From: Parvularia atlantis
Lineage: Eukaryota; Opisthokonta; Rotosphaerida
Assembly: GCA_943704415.1 (NCBI GenBank)
Contig: CALSCO010002195.1
Coordinates: 1 to 49,311 of the forward strand
DNA length: 49,311 nucleotides
Reading direction: 5' to 3'
Positions 1 through 9,810 of the stretch are shown piece after piece (the first letter of the stretch is position 1; the number at the start of each line of letters is the position of its first letter). The notes beneath the pieces were generated by a model. That model saw only the letters and a list, made by a program, of their open reading frames with translations, ran no database searches and had not been told where the DNA came from. Made by a program: the position numbers and the translations under genes.

Positions 1-62
<62 letters not shown>

Positions 63-70
63 GGGAGCAG
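1..70. repeat. (GA)n microsatellite at contig edge
   Basis: Near-perfect GA dinucleotide array with a few GGGA interruptions. On the coding strand of the neighbouring minus-strand PRELI gene it is a CT-rich tract lying just inside an intron whose donor (GTGCGG) is at 75-79. The contig probably stops here because assembly failed in the repeat. Confidence 0.95.
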
Positions 71-379
71 AGGCCGCACCCATTCAATCAACGACGGCAG
101 CGGCTGCTTGCACGTCAGCAGGCGCTCGGTCACGAGCACGCCCGTGGCCACGTCGACGCGCCGGTCGAGGATGTCGACGTGCGTGACCTGGGGGCAGTTG
201 TCGTTCGGATACTTGTTCCACGCGGCGAGCTGCGAAGGCGTGCGAAGGCGAAGTGGCGTGGAGAGTGTCGTTTGAGTCATCGCAACGCGCGCACGCGCGC
301 GGCGAAGGGAGGACTGCCCGCGCACCGTCACGAACGCCCACGGCCGGTCGAAGCGGTGCTCGTTCGAGAAGAACTTCAT
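1..379 (-). CDS. PRELI/MSF1-domain protein, 5' part (Ups/Slmo family), cut by the contig end
   Basis: Two exons are visible. Exon 1 (326-379) reads MKFFSNEHRFDRPWAFVT. A short intron (230-325, GTGCGC...GCAG) follows. Exon 2 (80-229) begins LAAWNKYPNDNCPQVTHVD and ends LPSLIEW, then an intron opens into the GA/CT repeat. The start (K-hydrophobic-x-E-H-x-F-x-x-PW) and the AxxxKYPN...V.HVDxLDR block are the hallmark of the PRELI/MSF1 domain. These proteins shuttle phospholipids across the mitochondrial intermembrane space with a TRIAP1/Mdm35 partner. Only the first ~68 residues are present, so PRELID1, PRELID3 and Ups2 types cannot be separated. The ATG is taken at the conserved domain start. 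Confidence 0.88.
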
Positions 380-523
380 GCCCTCTTTTTTTTTTTTGCC
401 GCGCGAGGGACGACGACGAGGCGGAGGCGGCAGGAAGTGAGATAATGAACGGACGTACCCACGTGGCCTCAATCTTATCGCGTGACTCACGCTGTCCTTC
501 GTTTGACAGCGGCCGTGTGTACG
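380..523. promoter_or_regulatory. Divergent intergenic region, PRELI / unknown gene
   Basis: 144 bp between divergent starts. A run of T lies immediately upstream of the PRELI ATG (about 385-397). I see no TATA-like box. Confidence 0.4.
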
Positions 524-1027
524 ATGTCTGTGGTCGTCATCACGCGCGTCGCCTACGACCTGCGGCCGACGCGGCGGCGCGTGGCGGTGCGCGCTCACCT
601 GCCCGCCGCACGCTGCGCTCGCGGCTGATACGCACGCAAGATGCCGCCGGTGCACAAGCCGCGCGCGCACTCGCCCGGCCCGCGTGACGCACGAGTGCCG
701 GCGGGCGAGTGCCAGAAGCGTCGTCGCGTGAACCCGGACGAGGCCGCCGTGCTGGACGGCCTGACGCGGCTGCAGCTCGCGCCGCGCGCGCCGCAGGCCC
801 CGGCCGCCCCGGCCGAGCAGGTGCCCGCCGCCGCGCCCACGACACGCCGGCTCGTCTTCGACGACAGCGGCTACCTCGCTGTGGCCGATGACGCGGCCCC
901 ATCGCCGCCGCCCGAGACCGACGCGCTCGTCGCCGCGCTCGCCCAGGTGCACGTTACCGAGCGGCCCGCGCCCGCCCCAGACACCCCCGACGTCGCGCCG
1001 ACCCTGTTCATGCCGTACATTGCGTGA
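524..1027 (+). CDS. Unrecognised small Ala/Pro-rich protein
   Basis: The solid part is an open frame from ATG at 641 to TGA at 1025-1027 (128 residues). It has a basic patch (QKRRRVNPDE, a possible nuclear signal), a central A/P-rich stretch, then RRLVFDDSGYLAVADD and an end rich in P and T. An upstream exon is possible: ATG at 524, 21 codons (MSVVVITRVAYDLRPTRRRV...) to 586, then a 54-nt intron 587-640 (GTGCGCGCTCACC...ACGCAAG). That intron has the local donor; the AAG acceptor is less usual but occurs in XRN1 here. I do not recognise the family. The stop lies 9 bp from the MTO1 stop on the other strand. The gene is supported by its fit in a compact array and by the intron grammar, not by homology. 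Confidence 0.5.
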
Positions 1028-1036
1028 TTGATAGCC

Positions 1037-3675
1037 CTACGACGCCGCCACGGCCAGCTCGCCGCGCCGCGCCATGCGCCGCACGTGCTTGAGCAGGACG
1101 ACGAGCACGGGCGGCGTGACGCCGTTGATGCGCGCGGCCGCGCCGAGCGTCGCCGGTCGGTGCGTCTGCAGCAGCTCCTTCGCCTCGGCCGAGATGGAGC
1201 CCATGCTGCAGCGCGCGCCGTGTCTAGGCCCCGCCGCCCGGCCCGGGCGGGGCGCACCTGTCGTAGTCGAGCGTCGGCGGCAGCTCGAGCTCCTCGTCGC
1301 GCCGGAACGACTCAATGTCGCTCTGCTGCCGCGCCAGATAGCCGGCGTAGCGCCCGTCCACGGCCACGCGCTCGAGCACGTCGGCGTCCAGCCCGCGCAG
1401 CTGCTGCGGGAAGAGCTGCGGGGGCGCGCGCGTGTGTGAGAGTCAGGCCTGCGCCCTCCTGTATGAGCCGTGCACGCACCTGCTGCAGCCGCTGCGTCGT
1501 CATGTCGCTGTGCTCGAGGATGCGGAACGCGCTGCGCACCCGCGCCGTGTTGGCACCGCGCGCGCGGCCAAGCGACCAAACAGAGCGCACCTGCGCGTGA
1601 TGCCGTCGCGCCGCACGCCCACGCCGAGCGCGTTCCACTCGGGCGGCGTCAGCGCGATCGCGTCCAGGGTGTCGCTGGCAGGCACGGTCTCAGCTGGCCA
1701 CACACTCACGCAGGCACGACGCACCGGCACCGGCGCATCTCGCCCTCGGTGTCATCGAGCAGCGCCGCGCGCTCCAGGCCAACGCAGCCGGCCTCGTGGC
1801 CGCGGCGCGTCAGGCGCAGGTCCGCGTTGTCGGCGCGCACGGTGAGGCGGAACTCGGAGCGGCTGCGGGCCGCGCGTTCAGTCGTCGCAGTCCGCAGCAC
1901 GCGCACAAAGCACCTCGTAAACATGCGGTAGGGTTCGTCCGCGCCCTTGGTCGTCAGGTCGTCGATGAGCACGCCGATGAACGACTCGGCCCGGTCGACC
2001 GTGAACGGGCACCGTCCAAGCACCTTCAGGCCCGCGTTGATCCCAGCCATGACGCCCTGCGCGCGCCTCCGCTGTAGCACCCTTTCTCGCATGCCAGCCA
2101 GCACAGCGGGTGCACCTGCGACGCCGCCTCCTCGTAGCCGGTGGTGCCGTTGATCTGCCCGGCCAGGAAGAGCGAGTCGATGCGCTTCGTCTCGAGCGCG
2201 GGAGTGAGCTGCCGCGGGTCCACAAAGTCGTACTCGACGCCGTAGCCTGTCCGCAACGGTGCGTTGGTGGCGGTGCGCAGGCGTGTGCGTGCGCGCACCA
2301 GGTCGCAGCATCTGGACCTGCTCGAGCCCCGGAATGCACCGCAGCACCTCGAGCTGCACGTCCTCCGGCACGGTCATCGAGATGCCGTTCGGGTACACCA
2401 CCTCCGAGTCCAGGCCTGCGCACACCCGCTCGCGTCAGCACCGCCCCACCCGGCGCAGCGGCAACGTCACCTTCAGGCTCGAGCCAGATCGTGTGGCCCG
2501 TCTTCTCTTGGAAACGCAGCACCTTGGACTCGATCGACGGGCAGTAGCGCGGCCCGCGCACCTCCTCCTTGATGTGGCACGACATGTGCACGTTGTCGCG
2601 GATGAGCTCATGCACGCGCGCCGTCGTGCGCGTCTGGTGGCACACGAGCAGCTTGTCCTGCCCCGTCTGCGTCAGCAGTCCGCTGCACACGCCCGCTTGG
2701 ACGCGCGCGTACCTGCAGCGGCACGCGTTTGGTAAAGTACGAGAACGGGAAGGGCCGCTCGTCCGACGGCTGCGGCGTCAGGTGCGCATAGTTGATCGAC
2801 GGGCCGTACAGGCGCGGCGGCGTGCCCGTGCGCAGCCGGCCGAGCTTGAACCCGGCGCGCTCGAGCGTGAGCGAGAGGCCCACGGCCGGCGCCTCGTTGA
2901 TGCGCCCGGCCGGGTACGAGCGCGTGCCTGACCCGGCGCGTCGGCGAGCGGCGCAGTGCTGGGCAGGCGCGCACGCACCGATGTTGATCTGCCCGCGCAG
3001 GAACGTGCCCGTCGTGATCACGACGGCGTCGCACGGCACGACCTCGCCTGACTCTGCGTGCGGCGCCGTCAGCACGGCACTGCGACCGGCGACCGGCGAT
3101 CGGCGCCGCGCGCACCGAGGAGCACGCCCTGCACCTGGCCGGCCGCATCGGGCCGGCGCGCGCACGGGCCGAGCACGAGGTCGTGCACGCTGGCCTCACG
3201 GATCGTGAGGTTGGGGTAGCGCTCGAGCAGCGCGAGCATCTCGCGCTTGTAGATGGCCCGGTCGATCTGCGCGCGCGGGCCCTGGGGCGATCGCGGCGAT
3301 CGCGACGGCGTGAGGCCATCGGTCGCCATACGGCGGGGGTGCGCGCACCCAGACGGCGGGGCCCTTGGAGCGGTTGAGCAGGCGGAACTGGATGCCGGCC
3401 GCGTCTGCGATGCGCCGCCGTCAGCGAGCGCACGGCCCGGCTGCGAGCAGCTGGTGCGTACCGGCCACGCGGCCGCACACGCCGTCGAGCGCGTCGACCT
3501 CGCGCACGAGCGTGCCCTTGCCGATGCCGCCAAAGGACGGGTTGCACGACATCTCACCGATCGTGCTGCGCTTCTGCGTGACCAGCAGCGTGTGCAGCCC
3601 GAGCCGCGCCGCCGCCGCCGCCGCCTCGCAGCCGGCGTGGCCGCCGCCGACCACGACCACGCGCCACGTGGCCAT
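1037..3675 (-). CDS. MTO1: MTO1/GidA tRNA uridine-34 5-carboxymethylaminomethyl modification enzyme
   Basis: FAD-dependent enzyme that, with MSS1/GTPBP3, installs carboxymethylaminomethyl or taurinomethyl groups on wobble U34 of organellar tRNAs. The start shows the dinucleotide fold [14 protein letters not shown], then [20 protein letters not shown]. Later blocks are [96 protein letters not shown] and [12 protein letters not shown], plus the GidA C-terminal domain ending [13 protein letters not shown]. All GidA regions are present in order, split by about a dozen small introns (first intron GTACGC, most others GTGCG). The ATG at 3675 sits right at the Rossmann fold, so there is no obvious mitochondrial presequence and only 31 bp before the divergent TOPBP1 ATG. 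A leader exon further upstream would have to overlap TOPBP1. Confidence 0.95.
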
Positions 3676-3706
3676 CGCGTGCAGCAGGAAACGCGCGGTT
3701 CCCACG
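3676..3706. promoter_or_regulatory. 31-bp divergent start-to-start gap, MTO1 / TOPBP1
   Basis: Only 31 bp separate the two ATGs, so promoter elements and 5' UTRs must lie within or overlap the other gene. Confidence 0.5.
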
Positions 3707-3742
3707 ATGCCGGCGGGTGGCGCGAACGCGCGCGACGCAGGG

Positions 3743-3787
<45 letters not shown>

Positions 3788-6700
3788 CGCGCGGCCGCCC
3801 TGACGCGCAGCACAGGCCAGCCCTGCGCGTGCTGCTCTCGGCCGCGCTGCTCACCGCTGAGCGCGACCGGCTGCGGCGCGAGATCGCACGCACGCCCGCC
3901 CTCGCGCTCGTGCCCGCTCTGGCGAGCGCCTCGGTCGTCGTGTGCGTCCGCGAGCGTGCGGACCGGGCGCCGGGAGGGCTGACGCGCGTGCACGGCGGCG
4001 GCAGCGCCACGGCGACCACGTGCCCCGAGTATCTCGCCGCGGCCGAGCGCAAGGTCGACGTGGTCGCGCCGGCGTTCGTGGACGAGGTCGCGGCGCACCC
4101 GGCGCGGTCCGCGCTCGCGCTGGCCGAGAAGCACCGGCTGCGGCCGCTGCAGGGCTGCGCCGTGTGCGTGACGCTGCTCGACCGCGAGGACAAGGAGAGC
4201 GTCGAGCGCCTGACGGTCGAGCTCGGCGGCAAGTACGAGCCGACGCTGACGACGGGTGTGACGCACCTGCTCACGACCGAGGACGAGCTCAAGGCGCAGC
4301 AGTACAAGTCGGACAAGTGCCGCTTCGCGCACTCGTGGCACACGCCCATCGTCGAGTCGACGTGGCTGCTCCAGTGCCGCCGCCTCAACCAGCGCATCGA
4401 CGAGTCGCCGTACCTCATCCACCTGCCCGAGAGCGTCACCAGCCTGCCCCTCCCGCCCATCGCGCCGGCCGCGGCGCCCGCTGCCGACGCGCGCCCGCCG
4501 CCGCGCAAGAGCCCCGCGCGCACGGCCAAGACGTCCGCAGCCCCCGCGGGTGGCGTCGCCCGCAGGCTCGTCACCGACGCAGTCAAGCACACGCCCTGGC
4601 CCGCGCGCGCCCCGACCGCCGCGTCGACCTACCTCGCCGGCGCCGAGGTGTACGTGAGCTCGGCCGTGGCGCCAACGGCACTCGTGGACGACATGCGCCG
4701 CGCGCTGCTCGACGGCGCGGCCGTGCTGCACGACACGCTCACGCCCGCCGTCACCCACGTCGTCGTCCTGCGCGAGACTGGCCTGACCCGAGCCGAGCGC
4801 GCCCTCTACGACCAGCTCCCGGGCGCCCCGCCGCTCGTCACGCCCGAGTGGCTGCGCACGTGCTTCGTGCAGCGCGAGCAGGTCGCCTTTGAGCCCTTCC
4901 TTTCCGCGCCGCCGACCAGCGCAGCTGCACCAGCTCAGCCCGCACCCGTGCAGCCTGCGGCCCAGCGGCGGGGTGCGTCTACTCGGCGGTCTCGCTCCGC
5001 CTGCTCACGCGCACCACAGCACCACCACGGCCAGTGCTGCAGCCCCTGCCGGTCCAGTCGGTCGACGACCTCGCCGACCTCTACGGTGATGGCACCGCGC
5101 CCGCGCCTGCCCCACCCGCGAAGCCGGCCGCCAAGACACCCCCACCGGCACCCAAGCCCGCGCAGGAGCCGGCGCCCAAGCCCGTGGCCAAGCCGGCCGA
5201 GCCCGCCGCGACCGGCTACGCGATCGACCCGTACTTCTCGTTTGTGCAGCGCCAGGCGCTCGAGATCTTCGTGCACGAGATCGGCGGGCGTGTCGTGGCG
5301 CCGGCCGACGCCGCCGTGGCCATCGTGCCGTTTGCGCCGCAGCGTATTGCGGGCGCCTACCCGCCGCGGACCGTGCGGCGCACGACGTACTGGCTCGAGC
5401 AGAGCGCCGACCGGGCGTGCGCGCTGCCGGGCGAACAGTCGGTCATCTACGCGCCGTGCGCGCACCCCCTGCCGCTGTCTGCGTTCGAGGGCGTCGTTCT
5501 GGCGTTCCAGCAGCGCAACATGCAGACGGACCATCTCGTCAAGGCCGTGCGCAGCGCCGGGGCGACCGTGCTGGACGAGGGCGCAGACTCGGCGCGCGCG
5601 ACGCACTTTGTCGCCGAGGTCCCGCAGGGCCGGCTTTTCCGTCTGGCCCTCGAGCGCCGCATCCCGTGCGTGCGCGCAGGCTGGCTCGAGGCCTGTCTCG
5701 CGCGCGGCACGCTGGCCGAGCCCCAGCCGTGGATCATCGCCGCGCCGACCGTCATCCCCGCGACGCAGGCCTCCGCGCAGCTCACGTTGCAGCCCTCCCA
5801 GCCCTCGCCCGTGCGCGAACGGCCCTTCCGCGGCGTCGTCGTCGTCTTCTCCGCCAAGATCGACAAGGCGCGGGCCAAGTCGCTGGCCGAGGTGCGCCAC
5901 CGCGTTTGCTTGTGGCCGTCTGCCCTGACCGTGCCGCGCGCACACACACACGCCACAGATGGTCACGGCCATGGGCGGCTCGGTGCGCTACGACCTCTCG
6001 CGCCAGGTCACGCACTTTGTGTGGAGCCCGCCCGCGCGCGGCATGACCGCCCCCAAGAGCGCGCGCGACCAGAGCGAGCAGGCGCGCAAGCTCGGCGCAC
6101 GCATCGTCGTGCCCGAGTGGATCACGCTCAGCCGCGAGCGCGGCAAGCGCCTGGACGAGGCCTTCTACGGCAAACACTACAACGCGACCAAGGCCGTCAA
6201 TGTCGTCCAAGATGGCTCGCCCGTGCTCGACCGCCGCTTCGTCCCGCTCGCCTCGTCGGCGTCGCAGATGCCCTATGCCACGCCGCTCACGCCGCCCGCT
6301 ACGGCCGGGCCGGCGCGGTCGCAGGGCGCCACGGCCAGCAACGGCTTTGGCGACGTGGGTGCCGCTGTCGACGATGCCTTCAACCCGTACCTGTACAGCC
6401 GCGACGCCTCGCCGCCCTCCAAGCGGCCGCCGCCCACCGAGGACCCGTTGCGATCTGCACCCGTACCTGCACCCGCACCGGCACCCGCACCGGCACCCGC
6501 ATCAGCAGCGGCGCAGGAGCCGCCCACGCCCACCAAGCGCAGGCGCGTCGACACGCCCGCGGTGGCCTCGCCCCGCAAGACCGCCGCCGTCGCCGTGCAG
6601 GCCAGCGAAGCAGGGACGACAGCGCACCGGCCACCGCTCGCGCCGCGCGCCGCATCCGCCCGCACGGCCGAGCCGCCCCTTGCCGACATACTCGACAGTC

Positions 6701-8363
6701 TGATCTCGACCGCGAGCACGGCCACGGTGCGCCTCGCCCCTGGCTGTCTCTGTCTCGCTCGCTCATCTAGGCACCTCGGCTTTGCCGGCGCAGCAGCAGC
6801 GCCGCTCGGCTCGACTGCACCGCATGCCGTCGACACCCGCGCCGACCGACGTCGTGTGGTCGCATATCGCGCGCGGCATGCGGATGGCTGATCGAGCGTT
6901 GCGCGCGCGCGCGCGCGCGCAGAGCCAGCGGCTGTCGCAGGGCCAGACACCCGCCGCGCCGCCGGCCGCAGCTATCGACACCTCGTCGGCGTCGTCGGGC
7001 TCGCTGCCGCGGCAGGACAGCAACGTGACGGCGGCGGGTGTGGCAGCGGCGACGGCAGCACTGGCACAGGCACCGGCACCGCGTGCAACACGGTGCGGAC
7101 GTGGCGACGACGAAGTCGAGGTGACATACGAGGACGTGAAGGCGTCGCGGCATCGCAACCGTCTGCTCGGCCTGGGCGGGACGCAGAACGGTGCGCCCTC
7201 GTTTCGTGCGCAGCTCGGCGGCTGAGCGGCCTGCGCGCCAGGCGACGACCAGCCACACGAGCCCACGCGCACCCGCCGGTCGTCGCAGCAGCAGCGCCGG
7301 CGCTTCCAGCTGTCGCTGATTGACAACGTGACCAAGGAGCACCTGAGCCAGCGTGCGCCGCATGCCTATGCTGCGCGTGAGTGTGCCGCTCACGGCCGGG
7401 GGGGCCGCAGTCATCCGCGCGCTCGGCGGCGAGGTCGTCCAGTCGGCCCTGCACGACCTCGAGTGCACGCACACAATCGTCGGCTCGGTTCAGCGCGGCG
7501 AGAAGGTCGTGGCGTCGTGTGCGGCCGGCTTGTGGTGCGCGCGCACGCTGTCTTGGACGCGCCGCCTGAGAGACCGCCATGGCCAGGCTGCTCCGACCCG
7601 AGTACGTCATCGACAGCGACGCGGCCGGGCGCTTTCTGGACGAGGACCTGTACGAGTGGGGCCACCCGGACTGCCCCGGCGGTGCGCAGAGGGCAGCACG
7701 AACTGCGTGAGAGATAGAGCTGATGGGGGGCGCGCGCGCAGCACAAAACTTTGACACGTCACTCATCGCCGCGTGCCGACAGTGGCGCCTGCGCATCCAC
7801 TCGCAGCAACCGGGCGCGCCCAAGGGCAGTTTTGACGGCTGGCGTGTGTTGCTCGTGATCGACGAGCGTGCGTTGCGGGATCGTGAGTCTAGCGCGCACT
7901 CACGCCCTTGCCCGCGCCGCAGACAACGCGGAGCAGGTCATGCGGGCCGACGCGTTCATGCGCATCTTCATGGTGCGTGCGCGCGTGTGGCCGTGCTGCC
8001 TCCCGCTCACAGCGCAACGCAGGCCGGCCGCGCGGCCGTTGCGCGCATCAGCCTCGTCGAGGTCATCAAGACCTTCATCGACCCGGCGGTGCGCGCGGCC
8101 TGCGACGCGTCAGATAGCGCCGGCTCACGCCCTCGGGCGCCGCAGGATTACACGCACGTCTTCACGCTGAGCGCGCAAGTGCCGAGCGAGATGCGGGCGA
8201 TGGTGCAGCGCGGGGTCACCGTGCGCACGACCGAGGCCATCTTCGAGTTCTTGGTGCGACCATGCGCGCGCGCACCAGGCCGTGCTGCCGACTGACGTGC
8301 GCCGGGCAGACACACACGGACACGAGCACGGCAGCGCCGACGGTCAAGCGGCAGCGGCTGTGA
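3707..8363 (+). CDS. TOPBP1: TOPBP1/Dpb11/Rad4-type multi-BRCT scaffold
   Basis: Phosphopeptide-binding scaffold for replication initiation (CDC45 loading) and ATR checkpoint activation. The N-terminal BRCT has [27 protein letters not shown] and [10 protein letters not shown]. Further BRCTs follow near 4640-4900 (VYVSSAV...EWLRTCF), 5220-5740 and 5820-6200 ([14 protein letters not shown]...VTHFVWSP...PEWITLSRE...[10 protein letters not shown]). The last resembles TOPBP1 BRCT6. A disordered Pro/Ala linker with KRRRVD precedes the C-terminal pair: [68 protein letters not shown]. This matches the BRCT7/8 order of animal TOPBP1, ending VKRQRL. Exon 1 (3707-3741) is followed by an intron with a CT microsatellite (3742-3815). 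About ten more small introns follow. The stop is 21 bp from the LIPT1 stop. Confidence 0.93.
3747..3785 (+). repeat. (CT)n microsatellite in TOPBP1 intron 1
   Basis: A 39-nt pure CT array immediately after donor GTGCG at 3742-3746. The intron ends ...CTGACGCGCAGCACAG at 3815. Confidence 0.93.
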
Positions 8364-8384
8364 TGCGCGCGGTCTATGGCTTGT

Positions 8385-9787
8385 TTACAATGCAAACGGG
8401 ATGTGCTTTCGCAGCAACGCCGCCAGCGCCTCGCGCTCGGCCGCGGGCCAGCTGCAGCGCGTCTGCACGGCCGCCTCGAGCTCGGCGCGCCCGTACTGCG
8501 CGTCTACGCGCTACGCCGTCAGCCGCGCACGAGCGAACAGGCGAGCGCGCACTGAGCAGTGCCTCGTGTAGCGCGGCCAGCCGTGCGCCCTCGATGCCCT
8601 CGACGGCGTGCACGTCCGTCACGCGCCCGCGCTCGCACTCGATGCGCACTTTCTGCGGGCCGGTTGAAGAGACACGCACTAGCCAACCGCACCACTGCGA
8701 GGCGCTCACCAGCGGCAAGCCGTTCCAGTACCCGCCAATGGCGTGCCAGAACTTGGGCGTCTGGCCAAAGCGCCAGTCCCAGCTCTGTGCGCTCCGTGTG
8801 TGTATGAGAGAGACTGCCGCACGAACGTCGAGCCGCGGCCGGGGCACCTGCAGCTGCTCGCACGTCCGCTCGACCTCGGCGAGGCCCGCGATGGCCATGT
8901 CGCTGATGTGCGTGTTCTGGCGCGCGCGTCGTAAGCGCGACCGCAAAGGACGCGAGCGGGGACGCACGACCGCGACGTTGCCGCCGTGCGCGGCCACAAA
9001 CTCGTCCGCGAGCGCGTCACAAAAGGACTCGTGCGTGAGCGCCGGGCGAGCGTCGCCCAGGTTGGTGATGGGCGAGCGCACGCTGGCCACGCCGAGGCTC
9101 GTAATCTCGCTCGCGGCGCGCGACGGCCGCAGCAGCGCCGACAGCAGGGCGCGGTCCGCGCGCAGGAGCATGGTCGCGTGGTGGTACGCGCGCGAGGCCG
9201 TGAGCTTGTACGCGGCGCCCGAGACCTGCACGCGCGCACACAATCAGCATCAAGCGGGCGAAAGCGCATCAACGTCTGCGCGCCTTATGCCCGTCCACGA
9301 GGATGTCGTTGCGCCCGGACACGCTCGCCGCCACACCCAGCCGCGCGAGCGTGCGCACGACGAGCTGCGAGTTGGCCGCGGTGTTGTAGCGCGTGCGGTC
9401 GGTGATGATCGTGAAGTTGGTGTTGCCGAGGTCCTGCGCGTCGTCGTCGTCAGGCTCGTGCTGGCGGCGGCCGCGGCGGCTGCGACGTGCATGATACACC
9501 GTGCCGCCGCCGCTGAGGCGCCGCGCGAACGGGATGCGACGGCGCGCGAGCTCGTCGACGTCGCACTCGAGCCACGGGTGCTGGTTGCGCCCGATCACGA
9601 CCGCCGTCGCGTTGCGCCACAGCAGCAGCACCGAGGTCGTGCGCAGGTCGGTCGTGCGGAAGATCCAGTCTTCGGCGGCCAGGTTCAGGAACACGTCCGT
9701 GCCCAGCAGCCGGTACACGTGTACGGCGGGCGCGGGTGGCGCCGCGGCCGTGCTGATCGACCGATGATGCCGCAAGCCGCGTCGCAT
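8385..9787 (-). CDS. LIPT1: Lipoyltransferase 1 / lipoate-protein ligase A family
   Basis: Transfers lipoate to E2 and H proteins in mitochondria. The N-terminus MRRGLRHHRSISTAAAP is Arg/Ser/Ala-rich without acids, typical of a mitochondrial presequence. Family blocks: FLNLAAEDWIF, VVIGRNQHPWLECDVDELA, SGGGTVYH joined across an intron to DLGNTNF, SVSGRNDILVDGHK, SGAAYKLTASRAYHHATMLL (with the conserved AYK lysine), and VRSPITNLG. The C-terminal accessory domain follows. The intron at 9434-9490 starts with GC, forced by the invariant VYH|DLGN. I place the stop at TAA 8385-8387 by joining the last intron to an NAQYGRAELEAAVQTR exon that ends LLRKHIPFAL. Another frame would run to 8374. Confidence 0.92.
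9434..9490 (-). other. GC-AG intron in LIPT1
   Basis: 57-nt intron with donor GCACGT and acceptor GCAG, containing CCTGACGAC near the 3' end. The flanking codons give SGGGTVYH|DLGNTN, an invariant LplA motif, so a GT donor at GTGTAT would delete VYH. Confidence 0.8.
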
Positions 9788-9810
9788 CGTTTTTCTTTTT
9801 TGCCTTCACG
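9788..9810. promoter_or_regulatory. 23-bp divergent start-to-start gap, LIPT1 / NAA60-like
   Basis: Pyrimidine tract (GTTTTTCTTTTTTGCC) between the two divergent ATGs. There is no room for separate promoters. Confidence 0.5.

Noticed and set aside
3069-4592. 507-residue minus-strand open frame
   Set aside because: Low-complexity Arg/Ala/Ser shadow of TOPBP1 and MTO1 caused by high GC; no conserved motif, and it crosses real exons and introns.
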